A stretch of DNA of 46,584 bases from Bacteroidota bacterium. GTDB taxonomy: Bacteria; Bacteroidota; Bacteroidia; Sphingobacteriales; Sphingobacteriaceae. Location of the stretch: positions 1-46,584 of the forward strand of contig JABDDX010000010.1 of the NCBI GenBank assembly GCA_013287375.1, in the 5' to 3' direction. Position 1 is the stretch's first letter. Each line of letters opens with the position of its first letter. The notes beneath the pieces are model-generated. The model searched no databases and had not been told where the DNA came from. It saw nothing but the letters and a program-made list of their open reading frames with translations. The position numbers and the translations under genes were made by a program. Below, in pieces: positions 7,008-14,598 of this stretch.

Positions 7008-9074
7008 TTGAATACATCCATACCATATCAGGACATATCCGTCGTTTACTATGCACTCGCGGCAGTAGCTATGCCGCTTATTGCCTTTTTAATAAACGCT
7101 TGCCTGCCGGGTAAAACCAATAAGGTGAGTGGTTGGGTCTCAACTTTTGCCATATTTACTAGCGCAGTACTATCAGCATTAGTATTCGCCAAAATATGGG
7201 GACAACAACCTTTGCATACACAACAACTGTGGTTCACCATTGGCGCAAGTAAATTGTACGCGGGTGTTTTATTAAATAATCTATCGGTTATATTGCTGCT
7301 GTTGGTTAGTTTGATAGCCTTGCCGGTACACATCTATTCTACCGCTTACATGAGCCATGATACCAGTTACAAGCGTTACTTCACCTACCTCAGCTTCTTC
7401 TGTTTCAGCATGCTGGCATTGGTTGTGGTAGATAGCATGTACCTGTTTTACGCCTTCTGGGAGTTGGTTGGTTTTTCATCCTACTTATTAATAGGGTTTT
7501 GGTTCACGAAAGACAAAGCAGTATACGCCAACAAAAAAGCCTTTATCATGAACCGCATTGGCGATATTGGTTTATTAGTTGCCATTATAATCCTCTTCAC
7601 CCAATTCCATACTGCGAATATTGTGCAGCTTTTTGGCGATAATGGTTTAGTAGCCCAATCATTCATCAGAAGTGGAATATGGATAGCACCCGCATCACAA
7701 CTGCCTGCTGTTTACCAATATATAGCCTGCGCCGGTATTATGCTGGCGGTAGCGGCGAAATCAGCACAGTTTCCTTTGCACACCTGGTTGCCAGATGCGA
7801 TGGAGGGCCCGACATCAGTTTCAGCGCTTATCCATGCCGCTACAATGGTGGCTGCAGGTGTTTTTTTATTAGGTAGAGTTTACCCGATGTTCAATACTGC
7901 CGAGTTAAATGCGCTAGCCGTCATTGGTTGTTTTACCGCCTTCATGGCGGCAACCATCGCCGTCACACAAAACGATTTGAAACGTATACTGGCCTACTCC
8001 ACCATATCCCAATTAGGTTTTATGATCATGGCGATGGGCATTGGCGCTTACGCTTCATCATTGTTCCATTTGGTTACCCATGCGTTCTTTAAGTGTTTGT
8101 TGTTCCTGGTTGCCGGTATCGTAATTCATCAGATGCAGCACATCAAAGAGGAAAACAACCTCGACATCGACCCGCAAAATATCCTGTACATGGGTGGCTT
8201 GCGTAAAAAGCTGCCCTTCACTTTTATAACCGCAATTGTTGCTTCGTTGGCATTAATTGGTTTGCCACTCACTTCGGGCTATCTCTCCAAAGATGGTATC
8301 CTGATCCAGGCCTTCGAGTGGTCGGATGGCAAAAGCTGGTATTACCGCATCATACCTGTTGGCGCTATAATAGCCAGCATATTAACCGCGTTTTATATAG
8401 GCCGCCTAATTGTAAAAGTATTTTTTGGCGAGTTCAGGCTACAAAAAATTAATCCGCATATCCACATCCATTGTAACGATGGTGGCTGGCAATTCAAACT
8501 GCCACTACTATTTTTAACCATTTGCTGCTTATTCCCGCTGTTTTCATGGAATCCATTGGTTTACGAGCACGCCTGGATCTTCAACGCTTTTTCTGGTCCC
8601 GGGTTTTTAGAGCGGGTGAATATCTACCACACCATTATCCCGGCAGGGGCAAACCTGGTAAACATATTGGTGATCTATTTAGCTTACAGTATCTACGTAA
8701 AACGCAATACATTTACCTTCGATCAAACCGGCTTTTTCTTCCGCCTGTCGTACCACGAATGGTATATCGATAGATTTTACAATTCCGCTATCGTAAAACC
8801 GATATTATCATTGAGCAACGCCTCATCTTGGGTTGATAAAAACATCATTGATGGTTTTATCAACCTGTTAAAAAATATAGTGCTATCTATTTCAAAAATT
8901 ACCGAGTGGATAGATAAATATATCATTGATGGTTTTTTACATTTACTCACGGCAATAGTGCAGCTAATTGGCAACTTTGCACGTAATTTTCAAAGCGGTA
9001 AAATACAATACTATTTGTTCAGCATGCTGGCTGTAATACTGGCGCTGTTTATTTTATTTTTAATTAAGATATAA
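7008..9074 (+). CDS. nuoL: NADH-quinone oxidoreductase subunit L
   Basis: Protein of 688 aa; distal antiporter-like proton-pumping subunit of complex I. Recognisable are YAFWELVGFSSYLLIGFWF, KSAQFPLHTWLPDAMEGPTS then VSALIHAATMVAAGVFLLGR, and THAFFKCLLFLVAG (conserved Lys). The C-terminal part includes the lateral helix and last TM. Near the C-terminus (about 607-655) a 26-residue unit is repeated: VDKNIIDGFINLL and IDKYIIDGFLHLL, roughly 78 bp apart in the DNA. The start is TTG, 1 bp after the preceding stop; no closer ATG exists. The 168-bp gap before nuoM holds a palindromic repeat, unlike the overlaps elsewhere in the operon. Confidence 0.95.
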   Translation: MNTSIPYQDISVVYYALAAVAMPLIAFLINACLPGKTNKVSGWVSTFAIFTSAVLSALVFAKIWGQQPLHTQQLWFTIGASKLYAGVLLNNLSVILLLLVSLIALPVHIYSTAYMSHDTSYKRYFTYLSFFCFSMLALVVVDSMYLFYAFWELVGFSSYLLIGFWFTKDKAVYANKKAFIMNRIGDIGLLVAIIILFTQFHTANIVQLFGDNGLVAQSFIRSGIWIAPASQLPAVYQYIACAGIMLAVAAKSAQFPLHTWLPDAMEGPTSVSALIHAATMVAAGVFLLGRVYPMFNTAELNALAVIGCFTAFMAATIAVTQNDLKRILAYSTISQLGFMIMAMGIGAYASSLFHLVTHAFFKCLLFLVAGIVIHQMQHIKEENNLDIDPQNILYMGGLRKKLPFTFITAIVASLALIGLPLTSGYLSKDGILIQAFEWSDGKSWYYRIIPVGAIIASILTAFYIGRLIVKVFFGEFRLQKINPHIHIHCNDGGWQFKLPLLFLTICCLFPLFSWNPLVYEHAWIFNAFSGPGFLERVNIYHTIIPAGANLVNILVIYLAYSIYVKRNTFTFDQTGFFFRLSYHEWYIDRFYNSAIVKPILSLSNASSWVDKNIIDGFINLLKNIVLSISKITEWIDKYIIDGFLHLLTAIVQLIGNFARNFQSGKIQYYLFSMLAVILALFILFLIKI

Positions 9075-9231
9075 GATTTGAGATATGAGATTTGAGACGA
9101 CCACCAAGCGATCCCATGTAGCAATTCCCCTCTCGAGAGGGGGAGCGTTAGCCACTGAATTGGGAGGGGTGTGTTCTGCGCTGCAAAATGATCTCTATGC
9201 CAAAAAATCTCAAATCTCAAATCTCAAATCC
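9074..9231. repeat. Inverted-repeat element in the nuoL-nuoM spacer
   Basis: The outer arms at 9074-9097 and 9208-9231 are complementary at 22 of 24 positions and consist of short TTTGAGA/TCTCAAA units (for example TGAGATTTGAGA versus TCTCAAATCTCA). Between them lie a perfect 16-bp palindrome CCCCTCTCGAGAGGGG (9127-9142) and GAATTGGGAGGGGTGTGTT (9158-9176). It occupies nearly the whole 168-bp gap of an operon that is otherwise overlapping, which suggests an inserted element. No coding potential. Confidence 0.8.
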
Positions 9232-9242
9232 CAGATCTCACA

Positions 9243-10835
9243 ATGCTAACCCTGCTCATATTTTTACCCATCCTGTTTGGCTTTATCATTGTAGTGCTGC
9301 CATCAAGCATGCGCGCAAGTTTTAAATACATTACCCTGCTGGCTACCTTATTGCAGTTGGCTATCAGCATATATATCTACCTCAACTTTAAAACAGGAGT
9401 AGCTTTCGGCGGTATCGATCATGAAACACAGTTCCAGTTCCTTCAAAAACTACCGTGGATCCATCTAAACCTTGGCAGCCTCGGTACTATGCAGATTGAT
9501 TATTTTGTGGGGATAGATGGTATATCGGTAACCCTATTACTCATGACTTCCATAGTAATGGTAGTCGCGGCATTATCATCATGGGAGATCACTAGCAATC
9601 TGAAAGGCTTTTTCGCTTTATTTTTATTGCTGGATATGGCACTGATCGGTGTATTCTGCTCGCTCGATTTTTTCCTGTTCTACATATTTTATGAGTTGAT
9701 GCTATTGCCATTATACTTCCTCATAGGGATGTGGGGTGGCGCGAGGCGCGAGTATGCGGCTATCAAATTCTTCCTGTATACATTATTCGGTTCGGTGTTT
9801 ATGCTTTTGGTGATGATTGGCCTTTACTTATCGGTAAAAGATCCCGCCACCGGCAACCACACCTTCAACATGATCCAGATGATGAACCCGGCAAACTATA
9901 CGCCCGGTTCTATATTTAATATATTAAGCCATCAAACTATCTTCGGTATATCGGCACGAATAGTTGGCTTTGTTGTGTTATTTGTCGCTTTTGCTATCAA
10001 AGTCCCGATAGTACCATTGCATACCTGGCTACCCGACGCGCACGTAGAAGCCCCAACCCCTGTGTCTATTATACTAGCAGGTATCCTGTTAAAAATAGGT
10101 GGTTACGGTATTATCCGTATTTGCATTGGCATTTTCCCGGAGGTTGCCACATCCGGCGCTTTCTGGTTGGGTTTATTAGGTGTCATATCCATTCTATACG
10201 GTGCGTTTAATGCCCTGGCTCAGCGCGATTTCAAACGGATCATCGCTTATTCATCCGTATCACAAATGGGCTTCGTGCTATTAGGTATCGCCTCGCAAAC
10301 CACAGAAGGGATTAGCGGAGCAGTGTTCCAAATGGTGAGTCACGGCTTTTTATCGGCGATGCTGTTCTTCCTGGTAGGGGTGGTGTACAACCGTGTGCAT
10401 GATAGAGATATTTACAACTTCCGCGGTTTAGGTACATTGATGCCGAAGTACATGGTGTTTATCATGATCGCCTTCTTCGCGTCATTAGGCTTGCCGGGGT
10501 TCTCAACTTTCATAGCCGAAGCGTTCTCGCTAACAGGCGCATTTAAATCGGCACTATTACCAAATTGGCTGGCTATCTGCGGTGCGGTTGGTATACTATT
10601 TAGCGCCTGCTACTTCCTGTGGACTCTACAACGCATGTTCTTCGGCTCAGTATCCCTAAAAGGTGGCGATACCTGGCGCGCAGCATTAGTCGACCTGAAA
10701 CCCCGTGAGATCATCGCTTTGATACCTCTGGCATTAACAGCATTGGCTTTGGGCGTAATGCCATCGCTGGTATTTGATAAGATAAACGATTCGGTGCTGG
10801 CACTGGTAAGCTTTACAAAAACTTTCATTCGCTAA
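9243..10835 (+). CDS. nuoM: NADH-quinone oxidoreductase subunit M
   Basis: Protein of 530 aa, the central antiporter-like subunit. Signature stretches are FYIFYELMLLPLYFLIGMWG (conserved Glu of TM5), VPIVPLHTWLPDAHVEAPTP then VSIILAGILLKIGGYG (conserved Lys in TM8), and AYSSVSQMGFVLLGIASQT. About 14 transmembrane helices. The ATG at 9243 begins a hydrophobic TM1 immediately, as usual. nuoN follows with a 1-bp gap, so the two are coupled. Confidence 0.95.
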   Translation: MLTLLIFLPILFGFIIVVLPSSMRASFKYITLLATLLQLAISIYIYLNFKTGVAFGGIDHETQFQFLQKLPWIHLNLGSLGTMQIDYFVGIDGISVTLLLMTSIVMVVAALSSWEITSNLKGFFALFLLLDMALIGVFCSLDFFLFYIFYELMLLPLYFLIGMWGGARREYAAIKFFLYTLFGSVFMLLVMIGLYLSVKDPATGNHTFNMIQMMNPANYTPGSIFNILSHQTIFGISARIVGFVVLFVAFAIKVPIVPLHTWLPDAHVEAPTPVSIILAGILLKIGGYGIIRICIGIFPEVATSGAFWLGLLGVISILYGAFNALAQRDFKRIIAYSSVSQMGFVLLGIASQTTEGISGAVFQMVSHGFLSAMLFFLVGVVYNRVHDRDIYNFRGLGTLMPKYMVFIMIAFFASLGLPGFSTFIAEAFSLTGAFKSALLPNWLAICGAVGILFSACYFLWTLQRMFFGSVSLKGGDTWRAALVDLKPREIIALIPLALTALALGVMPSLVFDKINDSVLALVSFTKTFIR

Positions 10836-10836
10836 A

Positions 10837-12351
10837 ATGCACGATCTGCTACCATATATCCACGGTTCAATATCCAATTTATTGGGTAGTGTGCAATTTT
10901 TTATGCCCGAAATTTGGCTTAGCGCATTATTTATTATTGTGCTGATAACCGACTTGCTTTTCGGTAAAAACTCCCAAAAACTTTGCAAAACTGTTGCTTG
11001 CGTGGGGATATTGTTGATTTGTATTTTAGACCTGGGACAGCGGGATTTTATAAAACAAAGTTCAGAGGAGAATATCCCCTTATTCCTTTTTAATAACTCT
11101 TTATTACTCACCCGCGCGGCGGTCAACTTTAAATTCATTATTGATCTGCTGGCATTTGTGCTACTTCTTTATGCCGATTGGGATCATAAGCTACGTGCAC
11201 ACAAAAAAGGTTTGTCCGATCTGTATACCATCATCATTGCGTCCATATTCGGATTACATTTAATGACCATGGCGGTCAATCTGCTATCCATTTACCTGTC
11301 AATCGAGATGGTTTCCCTGGCTTCCTATTTATTAGTTGCCTATCGTTCAGAAAATGCTTTCAGTACCGAAGCAGGTTTAAAGTACGTATTGTTTGGGGCG
11401 GCCGCTTCGGCTATTATGCTGTATGGAATTTCGTTATTATATGGCTTTACAGGGTCGTTAGATCTGTTCGACGGTAACTTCGTGCAAGGCTTAACTCAAG
11501 CAAACGGTATGGCGGTTTCTTTTGCCCTAGTACTGGTATTGTTAGGAATCGGATTTAAATTATCATTTATCCCAATGCATTTTTGGGTGCCCGATGTTTA
11601 TGAAGGTGCCTCAACCCCGGTTACAGCCTATTTGTCAACTTTGCCTAAAATAGCGGGCTTTGCCTTATTGATTAATTTCCTTACCCCGTTTATCTTTTCT
11701 GTCAGATGGTCGGCCTTTGATTTTAAGCTGTTTCTGTCTATTGTCGGCATCGCCACCATGATAGCAGGTAACTTCGCCGCGGTACTGCAAACTAACGTGA
11801 AACGCATGTTGGCTTATTCAAGCATTGGGCATACGGGATTTGTTTTAATGGCGATAATAACCTTCAATCAACAAGGTATTACAGCGCTTACCTGGTATTT
11901 ACTGGTGTATAGCATAGCTAATATTGGCGCGCTGGTACTGGCCAGTTATTTTGCCAACGTAACCGGCGCCGAAGATATGGAAGGCTATAAGGGATTAGGC
12001 TTGCGTTATACTACCGCTTCGGTATGTTTTGTAATTATACTCATATCGTTAACCGGTTTGCCTATAACTGCCGGGTTTACGGGTAAAGTGTTTGTATTCT
12101 CTGCGGTTTATGGCGTGTACCAGCAAAATCATGATCTGTGGCTTTTGCTGCTGATGATAACCGGTGCCTTAACTACCGTAGTTTCGCTGTTCTATTATCT
12201 TAAAATTCCACTCAATCTTTTTATTAAAAGATTGGAGATTGTTAAAGAACCTGTAAGTAAATCGTATAATTTGCTTTTTTTAGCGACGATAATATCTGTG
12301 TTGTTAATTTTATTGGGGATTTTCCCAGATTTTGTTATTAATTATCTATAA
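10837..12351 (+). CDS. nuoN: NADH-quinone oxidoreductase subunit N
   Basis: Protein of 504 aa, the third antiporter-like subunit and last gene of the nuo run. Recognised by NLLSIYLSIEMVSLASYLLV then AYRSENAFSTEAGLKYVLFG, by IPMHFWVPDVYEGASTPVTA and by AYSSIGHTGFVLMAIITFNQ. The TM5 Glu (SIEM) is in place, and a Lys (LSTLPKIAGF) stands at the TM7-8 position. The ATG lies 1 bp after the nuoM stop. The N-terminus has an extra hydrophilic leader before TM1. Downstream is a weak AT-rich hairpin, then amtB. Confidence 0.95.
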   Translation: MHDLLPYIHGSISNLLGSVQFFMPEIWLSALFIIVLITDLLFGKNSQKLCKTVACVGILLICILDLGQRDFIKQSSEENIPLFLFNNSLLLTRAAVNFKFIIDLLAFVLLLYADWDHKLRAHKKGLSDLYTIIIASIFGLHLMTMAVNLLSIYLSIEMVSLASYLLVAYRSENAFSTEAGLKYVLFGAAASAIMLYGISLLYGFTGSLDLFDGNFVQGLTQANGMAVSFALVLVLLGIGFKLSFIPMHFWVPDVYEGASTPVTAYLSTLPKIAGFALLINFLTPFIFSVRWSAFDFKLFLSIVGIATMIAGNFAAVLQTNVKRMLAYSSIGHTGFVLMAIITFNQQGITALTWYLLVYSIANIGALVLASYFANVTGAEDMEGYKGLGLRYTTASVCFVIILISLTGLPITAGFTGKVFVFSAVYGVYQQNHDLWLLLLMITGALTTVVSLFYYLKIPLNLFIKRLEIVKEPVSKSYNLLFLATIISVLLILLGIFPDFVINYL

Positions 12352-12370
12352 TCAGGAGTCTTTGAAATTT

Positions 12371-12392
12371 TTTTGTTAAAAAATCAACAAAA
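12371..12392 (+). terminator. Weak hairpin after nuoN, possible terminator
   Basis: TTTTGTT (12371-12377) pairs with AACAAAA (12386-12392) over an 8-nt loop. It is AT-rich and lacks a downstream T-run, so it is a poor intrinsic terminator; some read-through into amtB is conceivable. Confidence 0.3.
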
Positions 12393-12403
12393 GTTCATTT
12401 ATA

Positions 12404-12419
12404 TGTGATTTAAATCATA
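12404..12419. promoter_or_regulatory. CRP/FNR-type palindrome upstream of amtB
   Basis: TGTGATTTAAATCATA contains the perfect palindrome TGATTTAAATCA and differs from the CRP consensus TGTGA-N6-TCACA at one base. It lies 33 bp before the amtB ATG. A Crp/Fnr-family regulator is a reasonable guess, but one occurrence in AT-rich DNA is weak evidence. Confidence 0.35.
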
Positions 12420-12452
12420 ATTTCAGGCGTTTTTTAATCAGTTCTTATACTA

Positions 12453-13760
12453 ATGAAGCGCTATCTCCCTTTTTCAATTATTATTCTTATACTGGCTTTA
12501 ACTTTTTTTTACCCATCAGTCGAAGTAAATTCCCTCACAGATCCCAAATTCAATACCGGTGATATTGCCTGGATGCTGATGTCAACAGCCCTGGTACTGA
12601 TCATGACACCCGGACTCGCATTTTTTTACGGTGGTATGGTTACTAAAAAAAATGTAATATCAACCATGCTGCAAAGCATCATCTGTATGGTTATCGTAAC
12701 TATAATGTGGGGCATATTTGGTTTTAGTTTAGCATTTGGTAATGATGTGCATGGGGTTATAGGTAATCCCGGTACTTATTTTATGATGAAGGGAATGATG
12801 GGAAATGCAACCTGGAAGTTGGCGCCAACTATCCCGTTATTGCTTTTCGCCATGTACCAGTTAAAGTTCGCTATTATAACACCGGCACTTATCACTGGTG
12901 CTTTTGCAGGGCGTATCCGTTTTAATTCATACATCATATTTGTGTGCTTGTTCACCATATTTATATTCTCACCATTAGCACATTGCACATGGCACCCCGA
13001 CGGCTTGTTAAGCAAGCTTGGCGTACTTGACTTCGCAGGTGGTACTGTTGTGCACATGTCTGCAGGTTGGGCGGCGTTGGCATCAGCATTATATCTAAGG
13101 CGTCGTAACGAAGTTGACCATACTCCCGCACGTGTTACTTATGTAATCATAGGTACCGGGTTATTGTGGTTTGGTTGGTTCGGCTTTAATGCTGGTTCCG
13201 CATTTGGTGCAAATCATTTGGCGGTACTTGCACTGGCAACCAGCACTACAGCCTCAGCGGCAGGCGGTTTAACATGGATATTTTTCGATATGCTGCGCGG
13301 TCGTAAACCATCGGCCATGGGTACTTGTATAGGTGCTGTTGTTGGTTTGGTTGCTATAACCCCAGCGGCAGGATATGTATCTATACCGCATTCATTAGCT
13401 ATTGGTATTATATCGGCGGTAATAAGTAATTTAGTGGTAGAGTGGCGTACACGTACCACCATTGACGATACACTTGATGTATTCCCATGCCATGGCGTTG
13501 GCGGTATGGTAGGTATGGTGCTTACCGGCGTTTTTGCCAGTCAGGATATCAACCCCAATAATACTACTGGCGATGGTTTGTTCTTCGGCCATACACATTT
13601 GTTTTTTGTACAATGTATAGCATTAGTGGTGGTATCAATATTCTCATTCTTTGGCTCGTTGTTGTTACTTAAGATTACCGATATGATATCTCCTCTGCAA
13701 GTATCCGACGAGGAAGAACTTATCGGTTTAGATATAAGTCAGCACGGCGAAAAATTGTAA
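12453..13760 (+). CDS. amtB: Ammonium transporter (Amt family)
   Basis: Protein of 435 aa; inner-membrane ammonium channel. The N-terminus is hydrophobic and signal-like. The Amt signatures are present: WMLMSTALVLIMTPGLAFFY then GGMV, DFAGGTVVHMSAGWAALASA with the first pore His, and DDTLDVFPCHGVGGMVGMVL with the second pore His. About 11 TM helices follow the leader. No glnB/glnK PII gene is adjacent, although PII commonly accompanies amt. The short hydrophilic C-terminus (SDEEELIGLDISQHGEKL) resembles a regulatory tail. Transcribed from its own upstream region (101-bp gap after nuoN). Confidence 0.94.
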   Translation: MKRYLPFSIIILILALTFFYPSVEVNSLTDPKFNTGDIAWMLMSTALVLIMTPGLAFFYGGMVTKKNVISTMLQSIICMVIVTIMWGIFGFSLAFGNDVHGVIGNPGTYFMMKGMMGNATWKLAPTIPLLLFAMYQLKFAIITPALITGAFAGRIRFNSYIIFVCLFTIFIFSPLAHCTWHPDGLLSKLGVLDFAGGTVVHMSAGWAALASALYLRRRNEVDHTPARVTYVIIGTGLLWFGWFGFNAGSAFGANHLAVLALATSTTASAAGGLTWIFFDMLRGRKPSAMGTCIGAVVGLVAITPAAGYVSIPHSLAIGIISAVISNLVVEWRTRTTIDDTLDVFPCHGVGGMVGMVLTGVFASQDINPNNTTGDGLFFGHTHLFFVQCIALVVVSIFSFFGSLLLLKITDMISPLQVSDEEELIGLDISQHGEKL

Positions 13761-13819
13761 CCTGGTTTGCAGGTTACAAATAAATTGCTAATATTTTTAG
13801 TTTTTTAATAAGATAGTCT

Positions 13820-13827
13820 TATATTTG
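13820..13827 (+). promoter_or_regulatory. Bacteroidota -7 promoter element (TATATTTG)
   Basis: An exact TAnnTTTG match 21 bp before the ATG of the lipoprotein gene. The in-frame TTG at 13825 lies inside this element and so is very unlikely to be the translation start. Confidence 0.5.
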
Positions 13828-13848
13828 AAAACTAAATTTATTATCACA

Positions 13849-14424
13849 ATGAAAAAAATCTTATTTTTATTAGCGGCTTCCGCTATGGTGTCTTGTAATG
13901 CTAACCAAAAATCATCTGGTGGTACCGATTCTTCCAAAACGGATACAACCAAAACAACAGTTACCACTTCAACTACTGAAAAGAAAGCAGATGTGGATCC
14001 ATCATCGTGGAGCTATGAAACTGACACAGACAAAATGACCTCCAAATTGTCTTATTTCGCAGCGATCAATGCAACCAATAAATTGCAATTTGGCGCTCCC
14101 TATGAAGGTGGCTCAATCGCAACCGTCACAATCAGAAGCAAAGCAAAAAAGAACGAAATTATCTTAACAATAGATAAAGGCCAGTTCATTTGCGATGTAA
14201 GCGATGGTTGCGCTATTAAAGTTAGGTTTGATAACGACCCGGCAATTTCATTTAATGGTAGTGAACCATCTGATTACAGCAGTACTACCTTATTTATTCA
14301 TCCGGAGCCAAAATTCATTGCTCATGCCAAAACAGCAAAGAAGATGATTGTTGAAGCTGAGTTTTATCAGGAAGGTATGCAGGATATGGAATTTAACGTA
14401 GCTGGTTTAAAGTGGGAACACTAG
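13849..14424 (+). CDS. Lipoprotein of unknown function
   Basis: Protein of 191 aa from the ATG at 13849. This start gives a textbook lipoprotein signal, MKKILFLLAASAMVSC, with the lipobox ending at Cys16. A Ser/Thr/Lys-rich linker (about 20-50) is followed by one globular domain (YETDTDKMTSKLSYFAAINA through FYQEGMQDMEFNVAGLKW) with a central CDVSDGCAIKVRFD segment. It looks like a small secreted beta-rich domain, and similar lipoproteins are known from many bacteria, but I do not assign a function. It stands alone between its own -7 element and a strong terminator. Confidence 0.8.
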   Translation: MKKILFLLAASAMVSCNANQKSSGGTDSSKTDTTKTTVTTSTTEKKADVDPSSWSYETDTDKMTSKLSYFAAINATNKLQFGAPYEGGSIATVTIRSKAKKNEIILTIDKGQFICDVSDGCAIKVRFDNDPAISFNGSEPSDYSSTTLFIHPEPKFIAHAKTAKKMIVEAEFYQEGMQDMEFNVAGLKWEH

Positions 14425-14441
14425 TAATTGGGTAATCTTGT

Positions 14442-14475
14442 AAAAAAGGCAATATGCTGCATATTGCCTTTTTTT
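14442..14475 (+). terminator. Rho-independent terminator after the lipoprotein gene
   Basis: AAAAAAGGCAATATG (14442-14456) pairs perfectly with CATATTGCCTTTTTT (14460-14474) over a 3-nt loop and ends in a T-run. It starts 17 bp after the stop codon. Confidence 0.92.
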
Positions 14476-14573
14476 ATTTTATCCATTTAAAATAGTTAAC
14501 AAATTGTTCATAATTACTTCATATTAATACGAATTAATGACAAATTGGATAAGCTAAAATCTAAATAAACTTT

Positions 14574-14581
14574 TACCTTTG
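14574..14581 (+). promoter_or_regulatory. Bacteroidota -7 promoter element (TACCTTTG) for purF
   Basis: An exact TAnnTTTG match 17 bp before the ATG of the purF-like gene. A TTG at 14545-14547 lies 26 bp upstream of it, somewhat further than the usual -33 spacing. Confidence 0.5.
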
Positions 14582-14598
14582 CCACCTCATTCTCAATC

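Noticed and set aside
10734..11138. Minus-strand frame of 134 codons across the nuoM/nuoN junction
   Set aside because: Both real genes on the plus strand have family motifs throughout; no motif or signal on the antisense strand.
13825..13848. TTG at 13825 as the start of the lipoprotein gene
   Set aside because: It lies within an exact -7 promoter element and would put extra residues before a perfect lipoprotein signal; the ATG at 13849 is preferred.
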